Below are positions 1 through 8,502 of a stretch of DNA of 64,000 bases, one piece after another. Each line of letters begins with the position of its first letter. The first letter of the stretch is position 1. The stretch comes from an uncultured Clostridia bacterium. Its GTDB lineage: Bacteria; Bacillota; Clostridia; Christensenellales; Borkfalkiaceae. The notes under the pieces were generated by a model, which worked only from the letters and a program-made list of their open reading frames with translations, was not told the DNA's origin and ran no database searches. The translations under genes were made by a program, and so were the position numbers. The stretch lies in contig CASDRK010000001.1 of the NCBI GenBank assembly GCA_949283125.1, positions 62,001 to 126,000 of the forward strand, in the 5' to 3' direction.

Positions 1-1
1 T

Positions 2-25
2 ATTGCGCAGAGCAAAGAGGCGTAA
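2..25 (+). CDS. rplJ: C-terminal end of ribosomal protein L10 (partial)
   Basis: The first bases encode IAQSKEA followed by TAA. This fits the tail of ribosomal protein L10, which normally lies directly upstream of rplL. Only seven residues are visible, so the call rests on gene order and the style of the tail. A GC-rich palindrome (GAGCGGC/GCCGCTC, about 36-51) lies between this stop and rplL. Confidence 0.45.
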   Translation: MAQSKEA

Positions 26-109
26 GCCTGAACGGGGAGCGGCGGCCGCTCCGCAAAGAAAAACGCGCCGCAACAATCAATTTAAAAACAAATAGGAGAC
101 AATAAAAAA

Positions 110-490
110 ATGGCAGACGTTAAAAAGTTTATCGAAGAAATCAAATCCATGACCGTGCTTGAGCTCAACGAGCTCGTAAAGGCTCTCGAAGAAGAGTTCG
201 GCGTAAGCGCAGCCGCTCCCGTGGCAGTTGCAGCCGCTCCCGCCGCAGGCGCAGCGGCAGGCGCTCCCGCCGCAGAGGAGAAGACCGAATTCAACATCGT
301 CCTCAAGGATGCCGGCGCAAAGAAGATCGACGTTATCAAGGTCGTTCGCGCCTTCACCGGTCTCGGCCTTGTAGAAGCCAAGCAGGCCGTTGAAAAGGGC
401 GGCGTTCTCAAGGAGAACGTTGCCAAGGAAGAGGCCGACAAGATCGTTGCCGATCTCAAGGCAGCAGGCGCAACCGCCGTTGCAGAATAA
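110..490 (+). CDS. rplL: 50S ribosomal protein L7/L12
   Basis: This is the acidic stalk protein of the large ribosomal subunit, which recruits translational GTPases. The 126 residues have the family layout: an N-terminal dimerisation helix pair (about 1-32), an Ala/Pro-rich flexible hinge (about 33-56), and a C-terminal domain beginning [14 protein letters not shown] with the conserved [20 protein letters not shown] segment. Length matches the family. The start follows AGGAGA at 92-97. It sits after the rplJ tail and is closed by a strong terminator at 513, so it ends the rplJL unit. Identification is secure. Confidence 0.98.
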   Translation: MADVKKFIEEIKSMTVLELNELVKALEEEFGVSAAAPVAVAAAPAAGAAAGAPAAEEKTEFNIVLKDAGAKKIDVIKVVRAFTGLGLVEAKQAVEKGGVLKENVAKEEADKIVADLKAAGATAVAE

Positions 491-512
491 TCTTTCCGTT
501 GCAAAAACCCTT

Positions 513-548
513 AACGCCGCGCGTGGCACGCCACGCGCGGCGTTTTTT
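513..548 (+). terminator. Intrinsic terminator after rplL
   Basis: AACGCCGCGCGTGGC pairs with GCCACGCGCGGCGTT, followed by a run of seven T. It starts 22 bases after the rplL stop. Confidence 0.93.
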
Positions 549-634
549 TGCGCGCGCGGCGCATGTTTTGCCGCCGCGCGCGCGGCAGAGCCCCCGGCAA
601 TTGTGAAAAATGCGGCAAGCATGCGCTAAATCGC

Positions 635-663
635 TTGACGGACGCGCACAAAAAAAGTAAAAT
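635..663 (+). promoter_or_regulatory. Sigma-A promoter for the cyclophilin-like lipoprotein
   Basis: TTGACG at 635-640 and TAAAAT at 658-663 are separated by 17 bp, and transcription would start near 670. The gene start at 693 follows an AAGGA ribosome site. Confidence 0.7.
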
Positions 664-692
664 TATAAGGTATAAATTATAAGGATATTTGT

Positions 693-1568
693 ATGAAAAA
701 GATATTCAAACGACTTGTCGTAGGCGCGGCCGCGGCGGCGGTGCTCTGCGCGGTGCCCCTCATGTCCGGCTGCGAATCCGACCATCCCGAAGCGGTCATA
801 ACCATTTCGTACGACGGCACGGACTACGAACTGCACTACAAGCTCTACCGCAACATGTATCCCCAGACGGTGAGACACTTTATCGAACTTGCCGACGCGG
901 GCTTTTACAACGACACCATAATTCACAGCTATGAATCGAGCTATTTCTACGGCGGCGGATACGCATACGACGCCGAGGCGTACGAATCGGGCTACGAGAC
1001 GGGCGCAGGCGCCATGCGCGAGTATTTCGACGCCAATTCCAAGGAAGGCGCCTATTACGACCTCGCCACCAACGGTACGCTCACGCCCTCGGTCTACCTC
1101 GACTATATCGGCGGCGAGTACCGCGACATGCTGCCCACGCTCATAGGCGAGGTGGGCGACATGCACGTCGTTCAGAACGGCGCTCTCACGGGCGGCTTCG
1201 GCGCGCTGCGCATGTACTATTCCGACAAGGATCTGGAAAACGGCGACGTCGTCTATCTCGACAAGGACGGCAACCCCGACGGCGTGCTGTTCGACGGCTA
1301 TCTCGAGCACAGCGCCACCAGCATATTTTCCATTCAGACGAGCTCCACGGCGGGCTCCACGGCGTACTGCATCTTCGGTCAGCTTACGGACACGCAGCCG
1401 CTCACCGATCTTGCCGCCGCGGTCAGCTCGGGCGCGTCGCTCACCGTCAGCGACGTGGTCATCGACCAGTACGATCAGATAATCGGCAAGAGGTACGACA
1501 ACGTGGACGACTTCACGGTCCGCTCCGTGCCGCTCATCGTAAAGTCGGTGGAAATAACCAGATATTGA
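693..1568 (+). CDS. Cyclophilin-like peptidyl-prolyl isomerase lipoprotein
   Basis: Probably a membrane-anchored extracytoplasmic foldase. The 291-residue product has a lipoprotein signal: a basic MKKIFKR start, an Ala-rich core, and a lipobox ending LMSGC with Cys about 26. After it comes the cyclophilin signature HFIELADAGFYNDTIIH (about residues 57-73), and the region near 160 (GDMHVVQNGALTGGFG) resembles the cyclophilin core. The middle contains an insertion relative to minimal cyclophilins (about 165 residues), and the canonical catalytic arginine position is not clear (HSYES where HRV is usual). Isomerase activity is therefore inferred. The gene stands alone between its own promoter and terminator. 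Confidence 0.75.
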   Translation: MKKIFKRLVVGAAAAAVLCAVPLMSGCESDHPEAVITISYDGTDYELHYKLYRNMYPQTVRHFIELADAGFYNDTIIHSYESSYFYGGGYAYDAEAYESGYETGAGAMREYFDANSKEGAYYDLATNGTLTPSVYLDYIGGEYRDMLPTLIGEVGDMHVVQNGALTGGFGALRMYYSDKDLENGDVVYLDKDGNPDGVLFDGYLEHSATSIFSIQTSSTAGSTAYCIFGQLTDTQPLTDLAAAVSSGASLTVSDVVIDQYDQIIGKRYDNVDDFTVRSVPLIVKSVEITRY

Positions 1569-1581
1569 GTTCTGACTCCTT

Positions 1582-1612
1582 AAAGGGGACGGGCACGGCC
1601 CGCCCCCTTTTC
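1582..1612 (+). terminator. Intrinsic terminator after the lipoprotein gene
   Basis: AAAGGGGACGGGC pairs with GCCCGCCCCCTTT around an ACG loop with one mismatch, ending in TTTT. It begins 13 bases after the stop. Confidence 0.8.
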
Positions 1613-1728
1613 ATATACAAATATTTACAGTCATAGCCCGCGCGCCGGCGGCACATACTGTTATCGGGCGGATATATGCGCGGAGCACGCGGCCTGCGGC
1701 CCTCCGCCGTCCTGCCCGAAGGAGTGTT

Positions 1729-1914
1729 ATGGAAAAATTTATTCTCGGCGCGGCGCTGGGCATGGCGGGGGGCGCGCTCCTCGTCGCCAACAACTGCAAA
1801 CTGCGCGCCCTCGTAAAGAAAAATCAGGAAGAGCTCATGCAGAAGGCGGAGCAGTACATCGACAAAAAGCTCGAAGAAAAACAGAACGGGGCGGATGAGC
1901 CCGAAGATCTGTAA
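1729..1914 (+). CDS. Small YtxH-like membrane-anchored protein
   Basis: A 61-residue protein with an N-terminal Gly/Ala-rich hydrophobic segment (FILGAALGMAGGALLVA, residues 4-20), then a basic stretch and a charged helix ending in an acidic tail. This resembles the YtxH-type small proteins of Gram-positive bacteria, which have one membrane segment and a cytoplasmic helix and no agreed function. The start follows GAAGGAG at 1718-1724. Terminator-like hairpins follow. Confidence 0.7.
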   Translation: MEKFILGAALGMAGGALLVANNCKLRALVKKNQEELMQKAEQYIDKKLEEKQNGADEPEDL

Positions 1915-1931
1915 AAGCGCCGGACAACGCA

Positions 1932-1966
1932 AGGGGGCGCGCGGCCGTGCGGCCGCGCGCCCCCCT
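1932..1966 (+). terminator. GC-rich hairpin after the YtxH-like gene
   Basis: AAGGGGGCGCGCGGCC pairs with GGCCGCGCGCCCCCCTT around a short loop. It ends in only CTT, so it is a weak intrinsic terminator on its own. Confidence 0.5.
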
Positions 1967-1988
1967 TCGCGCACATGCTGTTTTCGGG

Positions 1989-2019
1989 CCGGCCGGAAGG
2001 GTTTCCGGCCGGTTTTTTT
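1989..2019 (+). terminator. Intrinsic terminator
   Basis: CCGGCCGGAA pairs with TTCCGGCCGG around a 4-5 base loop and is followed by seven T. It blocks rightward transcripts from the YtxH-like gene before the leftward gene at 2056. Confidence 0.85.
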
Positions 2020-2055
2020 CGCCGCGTCCTAGGTCCGCTACGGCCGCAGCGCAGG

Positions 2056-2652
2056 CTATTTCAGATTCTTTATCTGAAGCTTAAGCAGCCTGTTCTCGTC
2101 GCTCAGCTTGTGCACCAGCGCCGTCAGGCGCTCGTTTTCGCTCTTCAGCGCGCCCGTTATGTCTTCGTACAGCTCGTTTATCCTGTCCTCTATGCGCTTC
2201 TGCGCGTCCGGCGCGCAATTCATGCCGCACTCCCGCATGAGCGCCTTTATCCGCTCGGGCTGTTTCAAAAGCACGTTGCGGTATTTGTTCTGGTAGCGCA
2301 GCATCAGCTTGTCGTCGCCCTCCGCAAGCTTGAGCACGGCCCGTCTCACCGAAACGCCCTTGCTCTTTTCTGTCAGTATGGCGCGCAGTATTCTGTCCGT
2401 CTCCTCGTCGGTGAAGGGCTTTACGGCCTCGGCCTTCAGGTCGGTGCCCGCAAGCAGTTTTTTTACCTGCTCGTCGTCCGTCCTCTTCAGCAGCGCGTAG
2501 TAATAATTGCGCACGCTGCCCTTTGCCCTGCCCGTTCTGCCGGCATACTCTTCAAATATTCTTGTAAGCGTCTTGCCCTTCAGCTTGCCTTCGCACACGT
2601 ATCTGACGAGGCTGCCTGCTTCTTCGGCGGTGTATCCGTTTATCTTGTTCAT
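2056..2652 (-). CDS. Putative DNA-binding protein with C-terminal coiled coil
   Basis: 198 residues. The N-terminal 50 residues (SLVRYVCEGKLKGKTLTRIF, then GRAKGSVRNYYYALLK) have the three-helix spacing of Myb/SANT-like regulators and recall the B. subtilis prespore regulator RsfA (inference from pattern). A repeat-like helical middle follows (about 60-140). The C-terminus (about 155-198) is a leucine-heptad coiled coil ending LSDENRLLKLQIKNLK, suggesting dimerisation. The start follows GGGAGGT. The gene is monocistronic and leftward. No enzymatic motif is visible, and a precise role cannot be assigned. Confidence 0.65.
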   Translation of the reverse strand: MNKINGYTAEEAGSLVRYVCEGKLKGKTLTRIFEEYAGRTGRAKGSVRNYYYALLKRTDDEQVKKLLAGTDLKAEAVKPFTDEETDRILRAILTEKSKGVSVRRAVLKLAEGDDKLMLRYQNKYRNVLLKQPERIKALMRECGMNCAPDAQKRIEDRINELYEDITGALKSENERLTALVHKLSDENRLLKLQIKNLK

Positions 2653-2759
2653 ATTTACCTCCCGTCGGCGCCACGGGCGCGGCGTGTGCCGCCGCGCCGG
2701 GGCGCCGTTGCGATATGTTTATTGACATAAAAACCTGCACTTATACATTTTATAATACC

Positions 2760-3701
2760 ATGACGGTATATTTTATCAGCTGCGTCGCGGCCGCTCTGCG
2801 GTTGAACGGCGCATATGCGGGCATCATCGACGAGTTTGCCCGCCGCGTGGACGGCGTGGAGGGGGACGTGTTTGCCGAAGCCGTCCCGTCGGACAACCGC
2901 CACGCCGTCAACTTTATGCTCGGCAGGAGCTTTCTGTCCTCTCCGCCGCCCTTTGCCGACGTGTACATGCTGGGCGGCGACGCGCTTGTCAGGCTGAAGA
3001 AGTACGCGGCCAAGGACGACGGCATCCGGCTGATATGTCAGGCGCGCATCGGCGGCAATCTGGTCACGGTCTGCCGCCGCGGCGCCTTGATGCTGTGCGT
3101 GGACGGGGCGGACGGCACCGTCGCTTTGCGCGAGCTGGACGAAGGCTTCGCGCGCGCGTCGGCAAAGCTGGCGACCGTAGGCGGCAGGCCCGTGCTGTGC
3201 ATCAGCGCCGAGGAGCGTCTTCTGGTGGTGTCGGAAGCGGGCAAAGTGATATTCTGCAACCCCGTCAAAAGCTATTCGTGCGGCGATATGCTGGGGGTAA
3301 CGGTGGACTTTGCCACCTGCGCCGGGGCCGTGGGCGAGTGCGGCTATTCCTACGACGGCGACAAACTCACCCTCGTTTCCGGCAGGACGGTGGAAACGCG
3401 GCCCGTCCCCGAAAGGATAAAGCACTTCGCCTTTTTCGAAAGCGTTCTCACCCGCGGCGACAGCGCGCGCTATCTCTGTCCCGCGCTCAGGGACAGGGCG
3501 GGCGAGCTCGGGGCGTATCTGGGCGAGTTCGTCGACGTGATCGTCCCGCCGCAGAAGTTTTACGAGCTCACCGGCGAGGAGCGCGCCGCCGGCCTCGTCC
3601 GGCCCGTCGGCCCAAATCTGTTCAGGGTGTCGTTCTTCGCCGCGGACATGTGCGACGGCCTTGTGGAAAACATAAGGGAGGTGGAGTATCCGTCCGGATA
3701 G
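2760..3701 (+). CDS. Conserved protein of unknown function
   Basis: I do not recognise a named family. The open frame starts at 2715, but I prefer the Met at 2760 (MTVYFISCVAAALRLNGAYA) because the first 15 codons overlap a TTGACA (2722) and a TATAAT (2751) sequence. The resulting 313 residues have no signal peptide or membrane segment. They look beta-rich with several short repeats of the form ACGAVGECGYSYDGDKLTLV, and end in a region with VPPQKFYEL. No Shine-Dalgarno precedes 2760, so the start is uncertain. It stands alone between the leftward 2056 gene and the nad operon. Confidence 0.6.
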   Translation: MTVYFISCVAAALRLNGAYAGIIDEFARRVDGVEGDVFAEAVPSDNRHAVNFMLGRSFLSSPPPFADVYMLGGDALVRLKKYAAKDDGIRLICQARIGGNLVTVCRRGALMLCVDGADGTVALRELDEGFARASAKLATVGGRPVLCISAEERLLVVSEAGKVIFCNPVKSYSCGDMLGVTVDFATCAGAVGECGYSYDGDKLTLVSGRTVETRPVPERIKHFAFFESVLTRGDSARYLCPALRDRAGELGAYLGEFVDVIVPPQKFYELTGEERAAGLVRPVGPNLFRVSFFAADMCDGLVENIREVEYPSG

Positions 3702-3783
3702 CCCGTGCGCGCGTTTCCACGCGCCGGCGGGCGATTGCGCGTGTTCCCCCGCCGCCGCAAAATATTTGAAATTTGCTTTACAA

Positions 3784-3817
3784 TTGACTTGACAGGTGTA
3801 AACTTTTACTGTAAACT
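3784..3817 (+). promoter_or_regulatory. nad operon promoter with NiaR-like operator
   Basis: TTGACA (3789-3794) and TAAACT (3812-3817) are 17 bp apart. Overlapping them is ACAGGTGTAAAC (3792-3803) followed by TTTACTGTAAAC, giving TGTAAAC twice and the inverted pair GTAAAC/TTTTAC. ACAGGTGT-type sites are known operators for the niacin-responsive repressor NiaR (YrxA), whose gene is the third gene of this operon. Binding would block RNA polymerase, so the operon is probably autoregulated by nicotinate (inference). Confidence 0.7.
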
Positions 3818-3887
3818 AATGGCAATCGCGGGGCGGGCTGCCGCCGGCGCGCCGACGGCAGCCCCCGCAAAGAAGGAAAAACGCTAT

Positions 3888-5228
3888 ATGATACAACTCG
3901 ATAAAAAGTACGACGTGATAATCGTCGGCGCCGGCGTGGCCGGGCTCAACTGCGCGCTCAACGTCTCGTCCGGGCGCAGCGTGCTCGTCATCTGCAAGGA
4001 CACGCCCGACAAGTCGGACAGCTATCTGGCGCAGGGCGGCATCTGCCGTCTGCCCGACGAAAGCGATTATCAGAGCTACTTCGACGACACGATGCGGGCG
4101 GGGCACTACGAAAACGATCCCGCCGCCGTGGACGCGATGATACGCGGCTCGCAGGAGATAATCGACGACCTCGTCGGACTCGGCGTGGAATTTGCGCGCA
4201 ATGCCGACGGCTCTTTCGCCTATACCAAGGAGGGCGGACATTCCCGCCCCCGCATCTGTTTTCACGAGGACACCACGGGCAGGGAGATCACCACCCGTCT
4301 GATGGCGGCCGCGCGCGCCCGCAGGAATATCCGCATAGTGCCTTACGTCACCATGCTCGACGTGATCCGCGACGACGTCCGCTGTTACGGCATAGTGGCC
4401 AAGGACGGCAAAAACGGCCGGCTTTACCGCCTGTTTGCCGACTACACCGTGCTGGCTTCGGGCGGGATAGGCGGCATATTTGAAAATTCCACCAACTTCC
4501 GCGTGCTGACGGGCGACGCCATAGCCGTCTGCCTGAAGCGCGGCATACCCGTCGATCACGTAAACTATGTGCAGATACACCCCACCACGCTTTACACCAA
4601 AAAGAAGGGGCGGAGATTTCTCATATCCGAATCGGTGCGCGGCGAGGGTGCGGTGCTGCTCGACAAAAATTTCAAAAGATTCACCGACGAGCTGCGCCCG
4701 CGCGACATAGTCACCGCCGCGATACGCGAGCAGATGCGGAAGGACGCAACCGACCACGTGTGGCTGGACATGCGCCCCATCCCTCCGGAGGAGGTCATGC
4801 GGCACTTCCCCGACATCGTGCGCCACTGCCTGAACGAAGGTTACGACGTGTTGCGCGAACCCATACCCGTGGTGCCTTCGCAGCACTACTTCATGGGCGG
4901 CATACGCAGCGGCGTCAACGGCGCAACGGCCCTGCCCGGACTGTACGCCGTGGGCGAAACGTGCTGCAACGGCGTGCACGGCAAAAACCGTCTCGCGTCC
5001 AATTCTCTGCTCGAAAGCCTGCTGTTCGCCAAGCGCGCCGCGCAGGACATCAACGCGCGGTATTGCCCCGCGGATATGTCCGCCGCAACGGCTGCGGAGG
5101 CCGCGTTGGACCTTTCGGTCTACGCCAATTCAACCAAACTTTTAAGGGAATACAAGGAGATCATCCGCGCCGCGATAGACAGCGAAAACGCCGCCTGCGC
5201 CGCGCGGGAAGGAGAAACAAAAGCATGA
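3888..5228 (+). CDS. nadB: L-aspartate oxidase
   Basis: Oxidises L-aspartate to iminoaspartate, the first step of de novo NAD synthesis, with FAD. The N-terminus has the dinucleotide-binding motif VIIVGAGVAGLNCAL (about residues 11-25), then SYLAQGGIC of the flavin region, HSRPRICFHEDTTGREI of the substrate domain, and the late FAD segment NRLASNSLLESLLFAKRAA. The open frame extends upstream to 3705, but the ATG at 3888 gives the family N-terminus MIQLDKKYDVIIVGAG and follows GAAGGA. 446 residues is normal for the shorter clostridial form. It overlaps nadC by ATGA. The usual partner nadA is not in this operon. Confidence 0.95.
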   Translation: MIQLDKKYDVIIVGAGVAGLNCALNVSSGRSVLVICKDTPDKSDSYLAQGGICRLPDESDYQSYFDDTMRAGHYENDPAAVDAMIRGSQEIIDDLVGLGVEFARNADGSFAYTKEGGHSRPRICFHEDTTGREITTRLMAAARARRNIRIVPYVTMLDVIRDDVRCYGIVAKDGKNGRLYRLFADYTVLASGGIGGIFENSTNFRVLTGDAIAVCLKRGIPVDHVNYVQIHPTTLYTKKKGRRFLISESVRGEGAVLLDKNFKRFTDELRPRDIVTAAIREQMRKDATDHVWLDMRPIPPEEVMRHFPDIVRHCLNEGYDVLREPIPVVPSQHYFMGGIRSGVNGATALPGLYAVGETCCNGVHGKNRLASNSLLESLLFAKRAAQDINARYCPADMSAATAAEAALDLSVYANSTKLLREYKEIIRAAIDSENAACAAREGETKA

Positions 5229-6085
5229 ACGATCCCGTAATAGCAACGGTAAACTGCGACAATCTCATAAAAATGGCCCTCGCCGAGGACATAACCAGCG
5301 AGGACGTATCCACAAATGCCGTGATCCGCGGATATGTGCGGGGCAACGTCCGCCTGATGTGCAAGCAGGACGGCGTCATATGCGGTCTCAAAGTGTTCGA
5401 GCGCACCTTCACGCTGCTCGACCCCGCCACGGAAGTCAGGCTCTTTGCCGAAGACGGCGACGAGGTCTCCGCCGGCCAGCTGCTGGGCGAAGTTTCGGGC
5501 GATATACGCGTGTTGCTGTCGGGCGAGCGCACCGCGCTCAACTTTTTGCAGCGCATGAGCGGCATTGCCACATACACGCGCCGCGTCGCGGAGCTTTTAA
5601 AGGGCTCCGGCACCCGCCTTCTGGACACCCGCAAGACCACGCCCAACATGCGCATCTTTGAAAAATACGCCGTGCGCGTGGGCGGCGGCTACAACCACCG
5701 CTACAATCTTTCGGACGGCATACTTTTAAAGGACAATCATATAGGCGCCGCGGGCAGCATAAAGCGCGCCGTGGAGATGGCGCGCGAGTACGCTCCCTTC
5801 GTCCGCAAGATAGAGGTGGAGGTTGAAAACCTTGACATGTGCCGCGAGGCGCTGGAAGCGGGCGCCGACATAATAATGCTCGACAACATGACCCCGGAAG
5901 AGATGAAGCGGGCCGTGGCGCTCATAGACGGCAGGGCGCAGACCGAGTGCAGCGGCAACGTCACCATGGAGAACATAAAAAGCATAATCGACACGGGCGT
6001 GGATTTCGTATCTTCGGGCGCGCTCACCCATTCGGCGCCCATTCTCGATCTCTCACTGAAGAATCTCCGCCCCTCGGAGCAGTGA
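5225..6085 (+). CDS. nadC: Nicotinate-nucleotide pyrophosphorylase (carboxylating)
   Basis: Quinolinate phosphoribosyltransferase: quinolinate plus PRPP gives nicotinate mononucleotide, CO2 and pyrophosphate. 286 residues, standard length. Visible family motifs are ALAEDITSEDVST near the N-terminus, SGERTALNFLQRMSGIAT, the RKTTPNMRIFEKYAVRVGGG phosphate-binding stretch, LKDNHI, and the barrel strands EVEVENLDM and IIMLDNM. The ATG overlaps the nadB stop (ATGA), indicating translational coupling, and the stop overlaps the niaR start by one base. Confidence 0.97.
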   Translation: MNDPVIATVNCDNLIKMALAEDITSEDVSTNAVIRGYVRGNVRLMCKQDGVICGLKVFERTFTLLDPATEVRLFAEDGDEVSAGQLLGEVSGDIRVLLSGERTALNFLQRMSGIATYTRRVAELLKGSGTRLLDTRKTTPNMRIFEKYAVRVGGGYNHRYNLSDGILLKDNHIGAAGSIKRAVEMAREYAPFVRKIEVEVENLDMCREALEAGADIIMLDNMTPEEMKRAVALIDGRAQTECSGNVTMENIKSIIDTGVDFVSSGALTHSAPILDLSLKNLRPSEQ

Positions 6086-6594
6086 TGAAGTCCGCAGAGC
6101 GCCGCAAGGAGATACTCAGCCTGCTCGGCAACACGTCCTCGCCCATTCCGGCGGGCGTGCTGTCCGAAAAATTTGCCGTCTCGCGGCAGGTCATCGTGCA
6201 GGATATAGCCCTTCTCCGCGCAAACGGGTTCGACGTGATCTCCACCAACCGCGGCTATCTTCTGGGCGGCGGCGCGCGCGCCGTGCGCGTGTTCAAGTGC
6301 CGCCACCGTCTCGACGAGCTTGTGGAGGAGGCGGAACTCATAATCGGCCGCGGCGGCAGGATCGAGGACGTGTTCGTCAACCACCGCGTCTACGGCCGCA
6401 TATCCGCGCGGCTGGATCTCATCACCCGCACCCATGCCGAGGAGCTGCACCGCTCGCTCGTTTCGGGCGCGTCCAAACCCCTCATGAGCGTCACCGACGG
6501 CTATCACTACCACACCGTCTCCGCCGACGGCGAGGGGGCGCTCGACGATATAGAGCTCGCCCTGCGCGCGCGCGGATTTCTTATCGAAATTTGA
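6085..6594 (+). CDS. niaR: Niacin-responsive transcriptional repressor
   Basis: 169 residues with an N-terminal winged helix (about 1-60; GNTSSPIPAGVLSEKFAVSR, then QVIVQDIALLRANG) and a C-terminal 3H domain named for its conserved histidines (VFVNHRVYGR, ITRTHAEELHRSL, YHYHTV). In Bacillus and Clostridium relatives this protein binds nicotinic acid and represses nad and niacin uptake genes. It is the last gene of the nadB-nadC-niaR operon (TGATG overlap with nadC). A NiaR-like operator lies upstream of nadB, which supports an autoregulatory loop. Confidence 0.93.
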   Translation: MKSAERRKEILSLLGNTSSPIPAGVLSEKFAVSRQVIVQDIALLRANGFDVISTNRGYLLGGGARAVRVFKCRHRLDELVEEAELIIGRGGRIEDVFVNHRVYGRISARLDLITRTHAEELHRSLVSGASKPLMSVTDGYHYHTVSADGEGALDDIELALRARGFLIEI

Positions 6595-6630
6595 TCGCGG
6601 CCGCCGTCGCCGCGGCCGCAATCCGCCCTT

Positions 6631-6664
6631 TGCCCGCCCCGCGGCAGCATGCCGCGGGGCGGGC
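6631..6664. terminator. Perfect GC hairpin after the nad operon
   Basis: TGCCCGCCCCGCGGCA pairs perfectly with TGCCGCGGGGCGGGCA with almost no loop. No T run follows on either strand, so it may act as a Rho-type, transcript-end or cruciform element rather than a classical terminator. Confidence 0.5.
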
Positions 6665-6735
6665 AAAAAGCTTGCGCCTGCGGGCATAAGCTATCATTTT
6701 TATGAATATTTATGCAAATTTCACCCCGTTTTTGG

Positions 6736-6764
6736 TTGATAAACGCGGCGGGGTGTGATAGAAT
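6736..6764 (+). promoter_or_regulatory. Sigma-A promoter for the amino acid transporter operon
   Basis: TTGATA (6736-6741), a 17-bp spacer and TAGAAT (6759-6764), 70 bp upstream of the binding-protein gene. Confidence 0.7.
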
Positions 6765-6836
6765 ATCCGTTGAAATCAAAAGCGCGCGGACAAGGCTTTT
6801 GCTCCGCGGCGCATACAGCAACAGAGGTGAAGTTAT

Positions 6837-7694
6837 ATGAAAAAGTTTATCGCAACATGCATGGCGGGCGCGGCTTTAGCAGCCTGCGCGGCCGGATTTG
6901 CCGCGTGCGGAAGCGGCGACCTCGTCATCTATACCGAAGCCGGCTTTGCTCCGTTCGAGTATATGGATAACGGCAAAATAGTGGGCGTGGACGTGGACAT
7001 CATGAACAAGGTCGGCGAAAAACTGGGCAGGAACGTGGTGTTTGAAAATGCCAACTTCGACATGATAATCGACGTCGTGGCCGAAGGCAAGCTTGCCAAC
7101 GTCGGCGCGGCCGGCATCTCCATCAACGAGGAGAGGGCCGCAAAGGTGGATTTCTCCATTCCCTATTACACGGCGTCGCTCTACGTCATATACAGCGCGG
7201 ACGGCAACAAGGCTCCCGCAATTTCGCAGAGCACGGCGCAGAACGGATCGGTGATTTACTGGGATTCGCTCGCCGGCATGAACATAGGCGTGCAGGGCGG
7301 CACCACCGCCGATCTGTTCCTCGGCGACGAGCTGGCCGACGGCGGTTCGCTTGCGGGCACGGGCGCCGCGCGCACGGCGTTTTCCTCGCTCGCGGTGGCG
7401 GTCAACGATATCGGCGTCAACACCAATGTGGTAATAATCGACGAACTGCCCGCCAAGACGCTGGTCGCCAACAATGAAGGGCTCGCATGTCTGCCCCTCT
7501 ATTACAGGGGCGCCACGGCGGATGAGGACGAGGCCGCGGTCGACGAGTATGCCATCGCCGTCACCAAGGGACAGACGGATATACTCAACGCGGTGAACGA
7601 AGTGCTGGAGGAGCTGCTCGCCGAAAAGGACGAGCAGGGCAACAACGGCATACAGCAGCTCGTCATCAATCATCTTTCGCTGGCCACCGACTGA
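6837..7694 (+). CDS. Amino acid ABC transporter, substrate-binding lipoprotein
   Basis: Family 3 solute-binding protein, anchored outside the membrane by a lipid. It has a basic start MKKF, a hydrophobic Ala/Gly-rich core and a lipobox ending FAACG (Cys about 24). The mature part has the typical LVIYTEAGFAPFEYMDNGKIVGVDVDI opening (split here as EAGFAPFEY and GKIVGVDVDIMNKVGEKLG), the ERAAKVDFSIPYY hallmark near residue 100, and a second-lobe motif GMNIGVQGGTTAD. 285 residues is normal. The permease and ATPase follow, so it belongs to a polar amino acid uptake system. The exact ligand cannot be read from sequence. Confidence 0.92.
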   Translation: MKKFIATCMAGAALAACAAGFAACGSGDLVIYTEAGFAPFEYMDNGKIVGVDVDIMNKVGEKLGRNVVFENANFDMIIDVVAEGKLANVGAAGISINEERAAKVDFSIPYYTASLYVIYSADGNKAPAISQSTAQNGSVIYWDSLAGMNIGVQGGTTADLFLGDELADGGSLAGTGAARTAFSSLAVAVNDIGVNTNVVIIDELPAKTLVANNEGLACLPLYYRGATADEDEAAVDEYAIAVTKGQTDILNAVNEVLEELLAEKDEQGNNGIQQLVINHLSLATD

Positions 7695-7800
7695 GCCGCG
7701 CGCGGCCGGCGGCAAAACAGGCCGGAACAATAAGCAATAAACATATCGGCGGGCTGTCGCTTTCAAACGCGGCGGCCCGCCCTTTCAGAGGTAACAATCA

Positions 7801-8502
7801 GTGTTCGAAGATATTTCAACCATACTGTCGTCGCCCGTTTACATGGGATATATATGGCAGGGTTTCGGTTCAACGCTTGCGGTCACGCTGGCGGCCGTGC
7901 TCATCGGTCTCGTGCTCGGCTTCATCGTGGCAATGGTAAAGATCGCCGCCATGAACAACAGGTGGATGAAGATCCCCGCGTTTGTGTGCAACGTCTACAC
8001 CACGGTCATACGCGGCACGCCCGTGGCGCTTCAGCTCTTTCTGATGGTGTTTTCCGTTCTCGCCTTTCCCGGGTTCAAGCCCTATGCGGCAATACTCACG
8101 TTCGGCATAAATTCGGGTGCGTACGTGTCCGAAAATATCCGCGCGGGCATACTGTCCGTGGATAAGGGCCAGATGGAAGCCGGCCGCTCGCTCGGCATTC
8201 CGTGGACGCACACAATGGTAAAGATAATCTTTCCGCAGGCAATAAAGAACGTTGTGCCCGCCATAGGCAACGAGATGATCTCGCTGCTGAAGGAGACGTC
8301 CATAATCGGCTGGGTGGGCAGCACCGTCGGCACGCTCACTTTCGATCTAAACGCCGCTTCCGGGCAGATAGCGCTCGGGCTCGGCGGGGCATATCTGGCG
8401 CCTTCGCTCATAGTGGGCTGCTTCTATCTGGTCGTGGTCTATGCCATGGTGCTCGTCATAAAATTTGTCGAAGGGAGGTTGCGCGCAAGTGATCGCCGTT
8501 AA
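7801..8502 (+). CDS. Amino acid ABC transporter, permease
   Basis: 233-residue inner-membrane permease of the HisM/GlnP type, starting with GTG after AGAGGT. Transmembrane stretches are visible near residues 20-45, 60-85, 95-110 and 190-220. The coupling-loop motif [19 protein letters not shown] (EAA loop, about residues 120-140) contacts the ATPase. It is separated by about 100 bp, containing hairpins (for example GGCGGGC at 7750 with GCCCGCC at 7777), from the binding-protein gene. Such hairpins often leave the binding protein more abundant than the membrane parts. It overlaps the downstream ATPase gene by 14 bp. Confidence 0.93.
   Translation: MFEDISTILSSPVYMGYIWQGFGSTLAVTLAAVLIGLVLGFIVAMVKIAAMNNRWMKIPAFVCNVYTTVIRGTPVALQLFLMVFSVLAFPGFKPYAAILTFGINSGAYVSENIRAGILSVDKGQMEAGRSLGIPWTHTMVKIIFPQAIKNVVPAIGNEMISLLKETSIIGWVGSTVGTLTFDLNAASGQIALGLGGAYLAPSLIVGCFYLVVVYAMVLVIKFVEGRLRASDRR

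Noticed and set aside
2715-2759. Upstream start of the unknown protein at 2715
   Set aside because: The extra codons overlap promoter-like TTGACA and TATAAT sequences, and the Met at 2760 gives a more protein-like start, though it also lacks a ribosome site.
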